In this document: positions 49,301 to 58,611 of the stretch, one piece after another
Layout of the letters: each line of letters starts with the position of its first letter
Position numbering within the stretch: position 1 is the stretch's first letter
Origin: Morinoia aosen
Taxonomy: Eukaryota; Arthropoda; Malacostraca; Amphipoda; Talitridae
Direction: 5' to 3'
Assembly: GCA_030386875.1 (NCBI GenBank)
Contig: CM059575.1
Location: forward strand, 50,684,859 to 50,748,858
DNA: 64,000 bases
The notes under the pieces: generated by a model
Databases searched by the model: none
What the model saw: only the letters and a program-made list of their open reading frames with translations
What the model was told of the DNA's origin: nothing
Made by a program: the position numbers and the translations under genes

Positions 49301-51127
49301 TTAGGTGGAAATGGTGTGAGTGCTGCTCTGCTCTGCACTGAACCTAGCATGCAAGAACTAAGCATAAATTTCAAAAGTTAGGCATGACATTTAGTGACGT
49401 CACTGACCGTGCTTGTGTTCGTCAATTTCTTTCGATTAATAGAGGAACGAAAGCCTCATCATGAAATTGCTAAGTTACCATTCTTTGTTTGTCGAAGCTA
49501 TAGTATTGATTCATAGCCTGACGACTGTTCTTGTTCATCAGACTTCTCTAATCTATAAATGATTCTAAAATTTTCAAAAAGTTTTCAAACACAGTTGGGT
49601 CTTTTTGTCATGAATCTTAAACAAGGATTCCCAAAAATAATTTCATTAATATTTTCATCGCTGTCGAGAGCCAAATGTCAAGGCCTGTGCGTCTTTATAA
49701 TCATCCTACAGCCAAGTCATAAAACATTGAAAATTTATAAGATGTCATCTTCAATGGACCATTATTTTCTCATCTGAATATTTTTGTAGGTTTAAAGAGA
49801 AAATCTTGCACTCCATCACGAGTGCAAACCTGAACCGAGTGTCACATGGAGACCGTTGCTGTCAGAAGTAATTCTCCACTTAGCGGTGCTCAAAAAAATA
49901 TGCGTCGTAAAATTGACTTGTAAATAAAGCGCACTCACGGGCACAAGACTAAGTAAACCTCCTCTTTCGTGCCAGTGACTCAGCTGCAGCTCATTACGTG
50001 GCTGCCGTCCGCTCGTCAGCATAAATTCATATTCTCATTATGAGTTTTACGTCTCATGAGGTACCCGTTGAATGTGCACAGACTGAAATATACATTCTGT
50101 CACTTGGTTCCTCGTGTGTAGATTGTTAACAGCAATGTTCATTTGGCGATAGCGTTTCATTTTAAAACCTTAAAATAGCTTCTAGGTGCCCGGTTCGAAT
50201 TCAAGTATGTGCGCAAATAAAACATGAAATGTTCTGAGCATTGAACCGGTCATGATTGTTTGAGCTGGGAGCGTTAAGTTTCCGATCTAACTACGAGCCA
50301 AACGAGGAATAATCAGTTGCTCCCAGGCTTCTACAGTCCGCCAGACGTCGTCTGTCAGAAGTCTTGTTAGCTACGAGCATAAACATCGACCACGTCATGT
50401 TCGAACCACGTCCATGATGGTCCTCTAGTCATGCGCTATGCTAGTCTGTATGTACATCGTTCACTGCTTTGTGTTGGAGTTCTCTTTACCTCGATGTGTC
50501 CAACGTTTTATTAACATACTGTACTGTAACAAACAGCATAGGAAAATGAACCTGAGAAAAATAAAAATGCCGCCAGTCAGTTCTTACAGCGATTGCGACA
50601 AGGGAATTAGGAAATCATTTGCCATCTACCAGAAGTTCGTGTGAGTCATAGTTTACAGCCCCGCTTTTTATTCCGCCGACTCGGCCACCACTTGGTTCTA
50701 GGTAATTAATGCTTGTGGTTGGCGTACTTCATGGAAAACACTGCACTACATCGTGGTCACAAGGGCTCATTTTGACTGATTAAAACTTACTTTGAAGTTT
50801 TCAAGCGTCACCAAACTAAAGTTGGAAAACTATGTTTAATCCAGAGGCCTTTAACTATTTTTGGAAAAGGAAAAGCTATTGCTGATAAAGTTAAATTTAG
50901 CTTAATGGAGTCTAAGAGCCATTGAGTGTTGAAAAAATTGTGCACGTTGTTGTACATTTATTATTTGAACCTCTCACATATATAGCTTCTGTTACATAGG
51001 TAACGATAATTGCCCTATTGTAATTTCATTGACACGATCATCCAGCGTGAAAGTGAACGATAGATTCATATCAATAATCGCCAAATTGACAGTTGAAGGT
51101 ATTTCCATTTTTACATTAACTTGATAG
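46391..51127. other. No gene recognised
   Basis: AT-rich sequence with scattered open frames up to 109 codons and no recognisable motifs. Isolated B-box-like GGTTCGAA motifs occur at 50189 and, on the minus strand, near 50400, without convincing A boxes. Confidence 0.5.
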
Positions 51128-51860
51128 TTGTTATATTCTTCAGAAGCAACACCTGATGGCGACGCCTCGTACAGCCCTCATTTCAGACTACACCACGGCG
51201 TTGCCACGGCGCCTGAGCGCTGCCGTGCGCCCCATCGCCCGGCGCGACCACCGCAAACAAACGCGGAATGTGGGTCACCTCCAGCACGTGGCGCGGTCTC
51301 CTTATCATAAATTTACAGAGACTACATCATGTCATCCAGAATGTGGGGAGCAGAGTTAACAGCACTTCACTAATAGCGCAGAGTAGAAATAAATAACAAA
51401 CTATTACTTTTTAGAGGATATGGTAGATTGAGCGTAATACCATATGTTACGATTTCTTTACATATAGCAAAGAGTGTTCACGAACAATATCGCGGCATGA
51501 CTCGGAACAAATGAAGAAAGCGCGATCACGAAGGTGATCAATGCATAAAACAGCGTCACTCGAGCTGCCATCGCGGTGCATGTGGTTGCCAACACCCTGG
51601 CCAGTTTTGCCCAGCGCAGTACTCGGTTTGTAAGGGCAGTACCTGGTATCCATGGCAACTGCTATAAACACTGCACTGATCGCGGCTTCCCTCGCTGCGC
51701 AGCTGGTAACGAGGCGACACCGAACCTCCGCTGTGCCGCACAGCGCCTGGCCAGGTGGCGACGGCGTCGATAAGTTTCGTTGCCCGACGACTGAGAAGGT
51801 TGTGAATGCGGGAACGAATTGTCAGAACCGCGCGCGGACATCGATTTGAACGGCTAAATA
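51128..51860. other. GC- and CpG-rich segment
   Basis: Two GC-rich blocks (51150-51320 and 51540-51860) stand out from AT-rich surroundings and are rich in CG dinucleotides. Several frames are open on both strands for 60-75 codons, as expected in GC-rich sequence, and none contains a recognisable motif. It could be a CpG-island-like promoter, an unrecognised exon or an old GC-rich repeat. Confidence 0.4.
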
Positions 51861-52507
51861 AGCGTCAATATTTTAAGAGGACATCGCTGGGCAACCTGAC
51901 TGTTGGGAGCAGAGGGTGCGGGCCACTTGCTCGCATGTGCAGCACACGTCAGCTTCTGGTGAACTCTCATTGATCGATGCTTTCAGTGCGCTCACTGGAC
52001 TACTGCTATTGCTGCTGATGCTGTAGTTGCCCACTTCCCGCTCTTTCAAGTGGCTTTTTCGCAGTAATCATTGGCTTCTTCAGTGCCTCTAAGGCACAAA
52101 TTGATCTTCAATTTCATACTTTGATATTCCTGCTAACTGGAAGCGTCGTTGCAGCGTTTTAATACCGCAGAACCATTAATATTTCTCACACACACTTAGA
52201 ATGAATTCATTATTGAGAAACTAAAATACGAGACATGCAATTGCAAACATATTCGTAAAGGTGTGAATATATTACAGATTAATATGCTAGTAAATAAATG
52301 TAGTGACTTAAATGCAGGTCGAAAAAAAATGGCAAATTAAACTATAATTAACTCATGAGCATAACTACTATAGAATGTTACACTGCCGCCAGAGTTTCAA
52401 CGTTCAAATACTGTCCGCTTGCAGTGTTAGACAATGGTATTTTTTTATTAGGAAAACAGCATTCGTGATAGCTGCTCACTCTTTTACACAACACCGACCC
52501 AACATCA
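51861..52507. other. No gene recognised
   Basis: AT-rich sequence leading into the hairpin cluster. I see nothing in it. Confidence 0.5.
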
Positions 52508-52633
52508 GGACACTCACAACCCTGTGTGGCGCAGCCACACAGGGTTGTGTGGCTGGGTTGTGTGTCACACAGGGTTGTGTGTCACACAGGGTTGTGAGTG
52601 TCCACACAGACACTCTAACCCTGTGTAGGGTTA
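52508..52633. repeat. Compound palindrome with tandem repeats
   Basis: GGACACTCACAACCCTGTGTG (52508-52528) is perfectly inverted at 52583-52603. Nested inside is a 16-bp perfect hairpin (52515-52530 with 52534-52549) with loop GCA, and two tandem copies of TGTGTCACACAGGGTTG. Immediately after it, CTAACCC TGTGTA GGGTTAG (52614-52633) forms another perfect hairpin built from the same motif. Confidence 0.9.
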
Positions 52634-52787
52634 GAAGGAGCATCCGGAAGTGAATATCCAGAGTACTTTTCCCCGCTCCTTTATTCCGCTCACAGTCCGT
52701 TTTTATTTAATCATTAAGAATTTGTGAATAGTATCTATAAGAGATAAAATAAACAAGATGTTCGAAAGACTTGAATCAACCTTTTAC

Positions 52788-52869
52788 TAGTTGCACATAA
52801 AACATAAACAAAAAATACATGAGCTGTCGTAATAGCTCAAGTATTTTTTTTATGTTTCATGTGCAACTA
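52788..52869. repeat. Long hairpin, arms of 36-38 bp
   Basis: TAGTTGCACATAAAACATAA... (52788-52825) is the near-perfect reverse complement of 52834-52869, with loop GTCGTAAT. Only a few mismatches and a 2-bp length difference separate the arms. It could be a tiny foldback element or a hairpin-forming transcript. There is no obvious target duplication. Confidence 0.85.
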
Positions 52870-54532
52870 TTTTTTATTTTACGGCATTTAAATTTCTAAA
52901 ATTCAATGTTCTTTGCTCTGACTGAACTCAATTGACTTGTATCTATTTCGAAAAACACTTAAATCGAAACAAAATACATTGGTACTGGGCAGTCAGAGAG
53001 CGAGTGCATTTTGGTGGGGGACACATGCATTCACAACAATTCACATTTTGGACGAAATGTGCGACAGAATTGAGGGTGAATTTCTTGAAATACCCTAATG
53101 AAGACATAAGAGCTTTGAAATCGAAAATACAATGATATGGGAAATGGGGAGGAAAAATTATCATCATGTCGAATAAAATTGTAAATGTCTTGAAGCATTA
53201 TTTGTCATCAAGTGAAGTGTCAAGTCATAACTCCAGTTATAAAATATTAGAGTAACATTTCAGTAATTTATTATTCTTAATCTCGTAACAGTGTTGTGCC
53301 TAAATTACCATTTTGATACTATGTTACTAATTAATAGGAATTATGAAGTCAGTCGATGATGTAATAGAAGACACTTTTCTGCATCTATTGCAGCAAGCGA
53401 AACAAGAATACCTTCATTTAATTAAAGTCCATTAACGATCAAATTCTGATCCACCTTTCTTGAACACACACTGCATGTTCAAAAAAATATCACGTAAGGC
53501 CAGAATTTGTAAATAATGACGAATATGAATCGCACGCAAAAATTTCTGCCTAAACCTGTGTTTTCGTGTTTGAAACGTAAAATATATTGAACTAAAATGG
53601 AAGAAAACGAAAGAAAATAAACTTTGTGTTTCAGAAAGAAAGAAAGGAGATACTTTTGAGGCCATCTATAGGAGAAGAGTTAACTATGTGGCAGTACATG
53701 ATCCCATGCAAATAATCAGTAATATACTAAATGCTTTTAGCTAAATTTTTAAAATCTTCCCTTAGCTTAGGAGGCAAAACAACAACAAATTTTCAAGCAC
53801 ATTCCGCATCCAACACCAAAACGTTGAAATATCTAATATATCAGGTAGTCAGCGGGAACATTTACCTCGCAGTCAAAAAATCAACTTAAGAATAACTATA
53901 GAGCTATCCATCACGGCGGGAGCGGAGACTATAGGATGAGTCAGAGCTATCACGCGGTATTTAAAACATGGCCCCACAGTTCATCTTTCTCTTCTTCAGC
54001 AAAAGATTCGTAGCACCGGCCAGTTATTCATGATGATTTACTCCTGCCAAGTCGAAGGGAAGATTCCTGTCTCGCAACCTCAAATGAGAGGACAAAATGC
54101 AAGGAAATGTCCTATAAGATTTATGAAGGTTTGAATTTTTTTACCTAGTGGAATAGCGCGTAAAGCAGCATTTCCGCTCCTGCGTCACCAATTGTAGGGA
54201 TTAAGTAGCGTCTTCTCGGAATAATTATTGTACTGCTTTTCCGCCGATAGGCTCACCAAATATCGCGTTTGAAAGATTGGCACGTTTGTTTTCTGTGGGT
54301 GGGGAACTTTTCCCCTCGATATTCCACATTTTAGAGCAGAGTTTCCTAGCCTTTAATTGTGTCTTACACTCTACGTTTTTAATAAAAAGCTGCCAGCACT
54401 TATAAAGAGTTATTTGTATTCTTACTTTACTTCATCAGGTGCCGCAACTCGACTCCGTGATGTAGATAGCGTGGCGATATTTTAATTTTGTTGATTCAAT
54501 TTGCTCCTGAGAAAAAATTTATCGTTATTTTG
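52870..54532. other. No gene recognised
   Basis: AT-rich sequence with short overlapping open frames only. I see no repeat or motif. Confidence 0.5.
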
Positions 54533-54534
54533 TA

Positions 54535-55209
54535 TGAGGTTGGTGCAAATATATCGTTCGATTTAAAGACCTCGAGTAAAAACAATAAGTCAGTGGCTAT
54601 GAAAGTATTTTTGCATTAACATACTCTCTGTTGCTTTAAATGATCTCATTCCACCTTTCAAGAAGTTTATAAATGACTCGCTCGTAAAATTCTGTAATCT
54701 TAGAATCGAGATACAAATTCAACTTTTCTAATCTCTTCTTTTTTTGTTAACCTAATCCACTCAAATGGTTTTGTAGTCTCGGAAGAATTTGAAATCAGAA
54801 ACAGGTTGTAAGGACCACGTTTAACTGTCTTGCAATTTTTCTAGTGATAACAGTAGGAATCTCGGACACAAGAACATTCAACTTGTCGGAATCAAGTGTT
54901 CTTGGACCACCTTTCTTTGGCTCATCTTTGAAAGTGAAATCACCACTTTGAAAAGGAGAAAGCCATCTCCCGCAACTTCTTTTATTCACTCTATATTCTC
55001 TATAAGTGTTCTCGACAGATTTTGCGGCCGCACTTGCATTAACACCTTCAGGAAAGTCGTACAGTAGAACATTCATGATGTGATCTTTAGATAAGACAAA
55101 TATGGATGTCAATATTTATGAAAAATGTGAACGTAATTGAGATACAACAGAACGTAAATAATTGACAAATCAGTTCTAAAAATCGGACATTACTTATTTT
55201 CCAACCTGA
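54535..55209 (-). mobile_element. Internally deleted mariner element
   Basis: A 675-bp element bracketed by TA (54533-54534 and 55210-55211). Its ends are TGAGGTTGGTGCAAATATAT on the left and, inverted, TCAGGTTGGAAAATAAGTAA on the right. Both resemble mariner TIRs (AGGTTGGTGCAAA type) and match each other over about 35 bp. On the minus strand it encodes the first and last parts of a transposase with the middle missing, so the catalytic triad is gone. Confidence 0.85.
54600..55112 (-). pseudogene. Mariner transposase with central deletion
   Basis: The N-terminal DNA-binding region is readable from about 55112 to 54795: IMNVLLYDFPEGVNASAAAK, then RRWLSPFQSGDFTFKDEPKK-like linker residues, then TRKIARQLNVV (second helix-turn-helix). 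It stops at 54795. Past the deletion point, about 54720-54620 encodes the C-terminal block LYLDSKITEFYERVIYKLLE in another frame. The whole catalytic domain with its three aspartates is missing. It may still serve as a substrate for a related transposase, but it makes no enzyme. Confidence 0.82.
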
Positions 55210-55245
55210 TATAATGAAAGCTAGAATTTAAGATAATTTAGAGGC

Positions 55246-55447
55246 CAGTAGTCTCCAAAGTACGGCCCGCAGGCTAAATCCAATGCTCAATAATAATTGA
55301 ACTATCGAATTTAGCACGCATATGCGCGCTCTTGGAGCGTACTCTGCGACTACTATAGAATTGATAGATGATGGCAGGAAAATTAAAATGGTTTTGGCCC
55401 CTGGAACTTACTGGAGTCATTAAGGCTGGAAAGCTTGTAGACCTCTG
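55246..55447. mobile_element. Putative hAT-like MITE relic
   Basis: A 202-bp segment whose ends are imperfect inverted repeats: CAGTAGTCTCCAAAGTACGG at the left and, on the opposite strand, CAGAGGTCTACAAGCTTTCC at the right. CAG ends followed by GGCCCGC are characteristic of hAT elements. I do not see the expected 8-bp target duplication, so the call is tentative. Confidence 0.45.
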
Positions 55448-56516
55448 AATTCTAGACGAACTATTGTAGAATTTGTGATTAGCAACAAATTATAAATGTA
55501 CTCTGACTTATGTAGACAGGCGCATAGGAGTAACAAATAGCGAATCACGATATACCTCTAACATATCTATCTTCAAGTCGGAGTTACAATGGCCAAGCCT
55601 CTCAATGTGTAGGCTAGTGATGAGAATTAACAAACACACGGATCACTAGATGACTTCCTCTATAGTTGCATAATGGTGAAAAATGTTCTGTCTCAAAGAC
55701 GGCGATGGATTTAGGGACTCAAGAATACAGAGATAAAACACCGTCCCAAGAAATCCCTTCTGAGTAGTACTACTCTCGACATAACGCGTTACCAAATTTC
55801 TCATAAGAATTCATTACACTAGTACTAACTAATTACAGCTGCGCCCAGAAAAAGGCATAAAAAATCATAAGAAGGGTTAGAAAGCGTCACTGAATGGAAT
55901 GATATTAATGCTAGCTTCCATAATAAATATTTATGGAAACATTTAGCCACAATTATATATCGAAGCATTCCAAGTGTTCGTCAGTGTTTTTTGTCAGCGT
56001 TCACGGATTAATTTTTTGCTTAAAACGTGTTACATATAACCTTTGGGGATTAATGAGCTGCGTACTAAATGGCAGCTGGTAATTTACGAAATGAAGAATA
56101 TTATAAAATGAATTGCAAATTATTCATTTGTATGATTACGTATTCTGTTTTCAAATGGAAAATGCTGATGACTCAAAATATCGTCGGCGTTTAAATTATT
56201 ACTTTACAGCCCAAGCAAAAATGAATCACGGAATAAATCGAGTGTAGTTCAAAAGAATAGCACAAAGGCTTCATTTCATCATCACGTAAGGAAGTGTAGC
56301 AATTTCTGCTTTAATTGAAGCCCAGCTAAGGACCGACGTCTCAAAGCTGCAGTTTACGTCTGCCATTAACGCGCGGTAGGGAGGTGTGAAGGTCCGCTCA
56401 CAGAGAGCAGATTATAAGATTAAGATTATAAGTTAGTTTAAGCCTCCTTAACCGCTACAAAAAAAAAAATGGGTATCGAAGAGAGGAAGGAGGAAGGCAC
56501 CATTTAGTATGGAGAC
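55448..56516. other. No gene recognised
   Basis: AT-rich sequence with no coding signal. An A-run at 56459-56469 lies just beyond the recognisable part of the following inverted-repeat arm. Confidence 0.5.
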
Positions 56517-56747
56517 AAGAGAATGGGGAATCTCTGAAACAGTAAGGTGAGAAAGAAGTTCATGAAATAATATCAAAGTTGAAGCAGACAGTAGTAGGTG
56601 CTGAAAAAACAGGACAGCAGTGAACCGAAGAAAGGTGGTCCGTAACATAACAAAAAGCTGTTCTATTTTAACAGAAAAGAAAGCCTACCTAACCTTTAGC
56701 TCGGGCCCTCACATGGTTCCCCTGGGAGCGCTAATTCCCATAGATAC
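56517..56747 (-). repeat. Left arm of a 7-kb-spaced inverted repeat
   Basis: The reverse complement of this segment matches 63770-64000 at roughly 85% by eye. Shared landmarks are TATCTATGGGAATTAGCGCT at the inner end, GAGGGCCCGAGCT, AAGGTTAGGTAGGCTTTC, GTTACGGACCA and TCGGTTCACTGCTGTCCTG. The match stops sharply at the inner end (56747/63770). The outer end is unknown because the partner runs off the window. I did not recognise a family. Confidence 0.85.
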
Positions 56748-57122
56748 AATAGTTGTATCCCCCTGAGTATATTTTGTCTATTAATATGCCTCGAATGGTC
56801 TATCTATTTGTACACCTCTGATATTTTGTCTCTTAGTACACCTCGTATAGTTTGCCTATTATTATGCCTCGTATGGCTTATATATTTGTACTCCTCGGAT
56901 GGTTTGTCAATTAATTCTCCTCGTATGGAACTTTTGTTAGACTATTAGCACGCCACGTATGGTTTGTCTATTAATATGCCTCGTATGGTCTATCTATTTG
57001 TACACCTCTGATAGTTTGTCTATTAGTACACCTCGTATAGTTTGCCTATTATTATGCCTCGTGTGGCTTATCTATTTGTACACCTCTGATGGTTTGTCAA
57101 TTAGTACTCCTCGTATGGAACT
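56748..57122. repeat. 190-bp tandem duplication built from about 27-bp units
   Basis: The block beginning TTTGTCTATTAATATGCCTC recurs with an exact 190-bp offset (56775 and 56965; TCGTATGGAACTTTTG at 56921 and 57111). Each block holds about seven degenerate units of the type GTTTGTCTATTAATATGCCTCGTATG, some with ACACCTC in place of ATGCCTC. Confidence 0.88.
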
Positions 57123-57240
57123 TTTGTTTTAGGACGTCCTATAGTAAGAAACTTTTTAAAACCCAATAGGTTGGCATGTATCTCATGTGGCAACTTGGAA
57201 AATAAACGTTTTTCTTTCTTTTTTCTTTTCTGAGGGGTCA

Positions 57241-58611
57241 CAGTTAGCAAGTTGTATCTGTTCGCAGTTAAGAAAGTAGATCTGCTCACGGTCAGGAAGG
57301 TAGATCTGCGCACGGTTAGGGAGGTAGATCTGCTCACGGTCAAGGAGGTAGACCTGCTCACGGTCAGGGAGATAGATCTGCTCACGGTTAGGGAGGTAGA
57401 TCTGCTCACGGTCAGGGAGGTAGATCTGCGCACGGTTAGGGAGGTAGATCTGCGCACGGTTCGGGAGGTAGATCTGCGCACGGTCAGGGAGGTAGATCTG
57501 CGCACGGTTAGGGAGGTAGATCTGCGCACGGTTAGGGAGGTAGATCTGCGCACGGTTAGGGAGGTAGATCTGCGCACGGTTAGGGAGGTAGATCTGCACA
57601 CGGTAAGGAAGGTAGATCTGCTCACGGTTAGGGAGATAGATCTGCTCACGGTTAGGGAGGTAGATCTGCTCACGGTCAGGGAGGTAGATCTGCGCACGGT
57701 TAGGGAGGTAGATCTGCTCACGGTCAGGGAGGTAGACCTGCTCACGGTCAGGGAGATAGATCTGCTCACGGTTAGGGAGGTAGATCTGCTCACGGTCAGG
57801 GAGGTAGATCTGCTCACGGTCAGGGAGGTAGATCTGCGCACGTTCAGGGAGGTAGATCTGCTCACGGTCAGGGAGGTAGACCTGCTCACGGTCAGGGAGG
57901 TAGATCTGCTCACGGTTAGGGAGGTAGATCTGCGCACGGCTAGGGAGGTAGATCAGCGCACGGTTAGGGAGGTAGATCTGCTCACGGTCAGGGAGGTAGA
58001 CCTGCTCACGGTCAGGGAGGTAGATCTGCTCACGGTTAGGGAGGTAGATCTGCGCACGGCTAGGGAGGTAGATCTGCGCACGGTCAGGGAGGTAGATCTG
58101 CGCACGTTCAGGGAGGCAGATCTGCTCACGGTCAGGGAGGTAGACCTGCTCACGGTCAGGGAGGTAGATCTGCTCACGGTTAGGGAGGTAGATCTGCGCA
58201 CGGCTAGGGAGGTAGATCTGCGCACGGTTAGGAAGGTAGATCTGCTCACGGTCAGGGAGGTAGAGCTGCGCACGGTCAGGGAGGTAGATCTGCTCACGGT
58301 CAGGGAGGTAGATCTGCGCACGTTCAGGGAGGTAGATCTGCTCACGGTCAGGGAGGTTGATCTGCGCACGGTTAGGGAGGTAGATCTGCTCACGGTCAGG
58401 GAGGTAGATCTGCGCACGGTCAGGGAGGTAGATCTGCTCACGGTCAGGGAGGTAGATCTGCGCACGGCTAGGGAGGTAGATCTGCGCACGGTTAGGGAGG
58501 TAGATCTGCGCACGGTTAGGGAGGTAGATCTGCGCACGGTTAGGGAGGTAGATCTGCGCACGGTTAGGGAGGTAGATCTGCTCACGGTTAAGGAGATAGA
58601 TCTGCTCACGG
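57241..58611. repeat. 24-bp minisatellite, about 57 units, with higher-order structure
   Basis: Head-to-tail units of about GGTAGATCTGCGCACGGTTA plus GGGA. Two sites vary most: GCGCAC or GCTCAC, and GGTTAGG or GGTCAGG. Each unit normally holds an AGATCT site. The left edge decays (TTGTATCTGTTCG), the interior is homogeneous. Because the unit is exactly eight codons, long stop-free frames run on both strands (plus: repeated REVDLLTV or REVDLRTV; minus: repeated RSTSLTVS). I judge these to be by-products of the repeat rather than proteins. Confidence 0.95.

Noticed and set aside
50185-50440. SINE relics around GGTTCGAA motifs
   Set aside because: B-box-like motifs without credible A boxes or a recognisable body on either strand.
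57241-58611. TTAGGG/TTAGG motifs inside the 24-bp array as interstitial telomere sequence
   Set aside because: Each motif is a single occurrence per 24-bp unit and never in tandem, so it is part of an unrelated unit.
25255-58611. CRISPR-like arrays at 25.3 and 57.2 kb
   Set aside because: Units are directly adjacent with no unique spacers, and the genome is eukaryotic.
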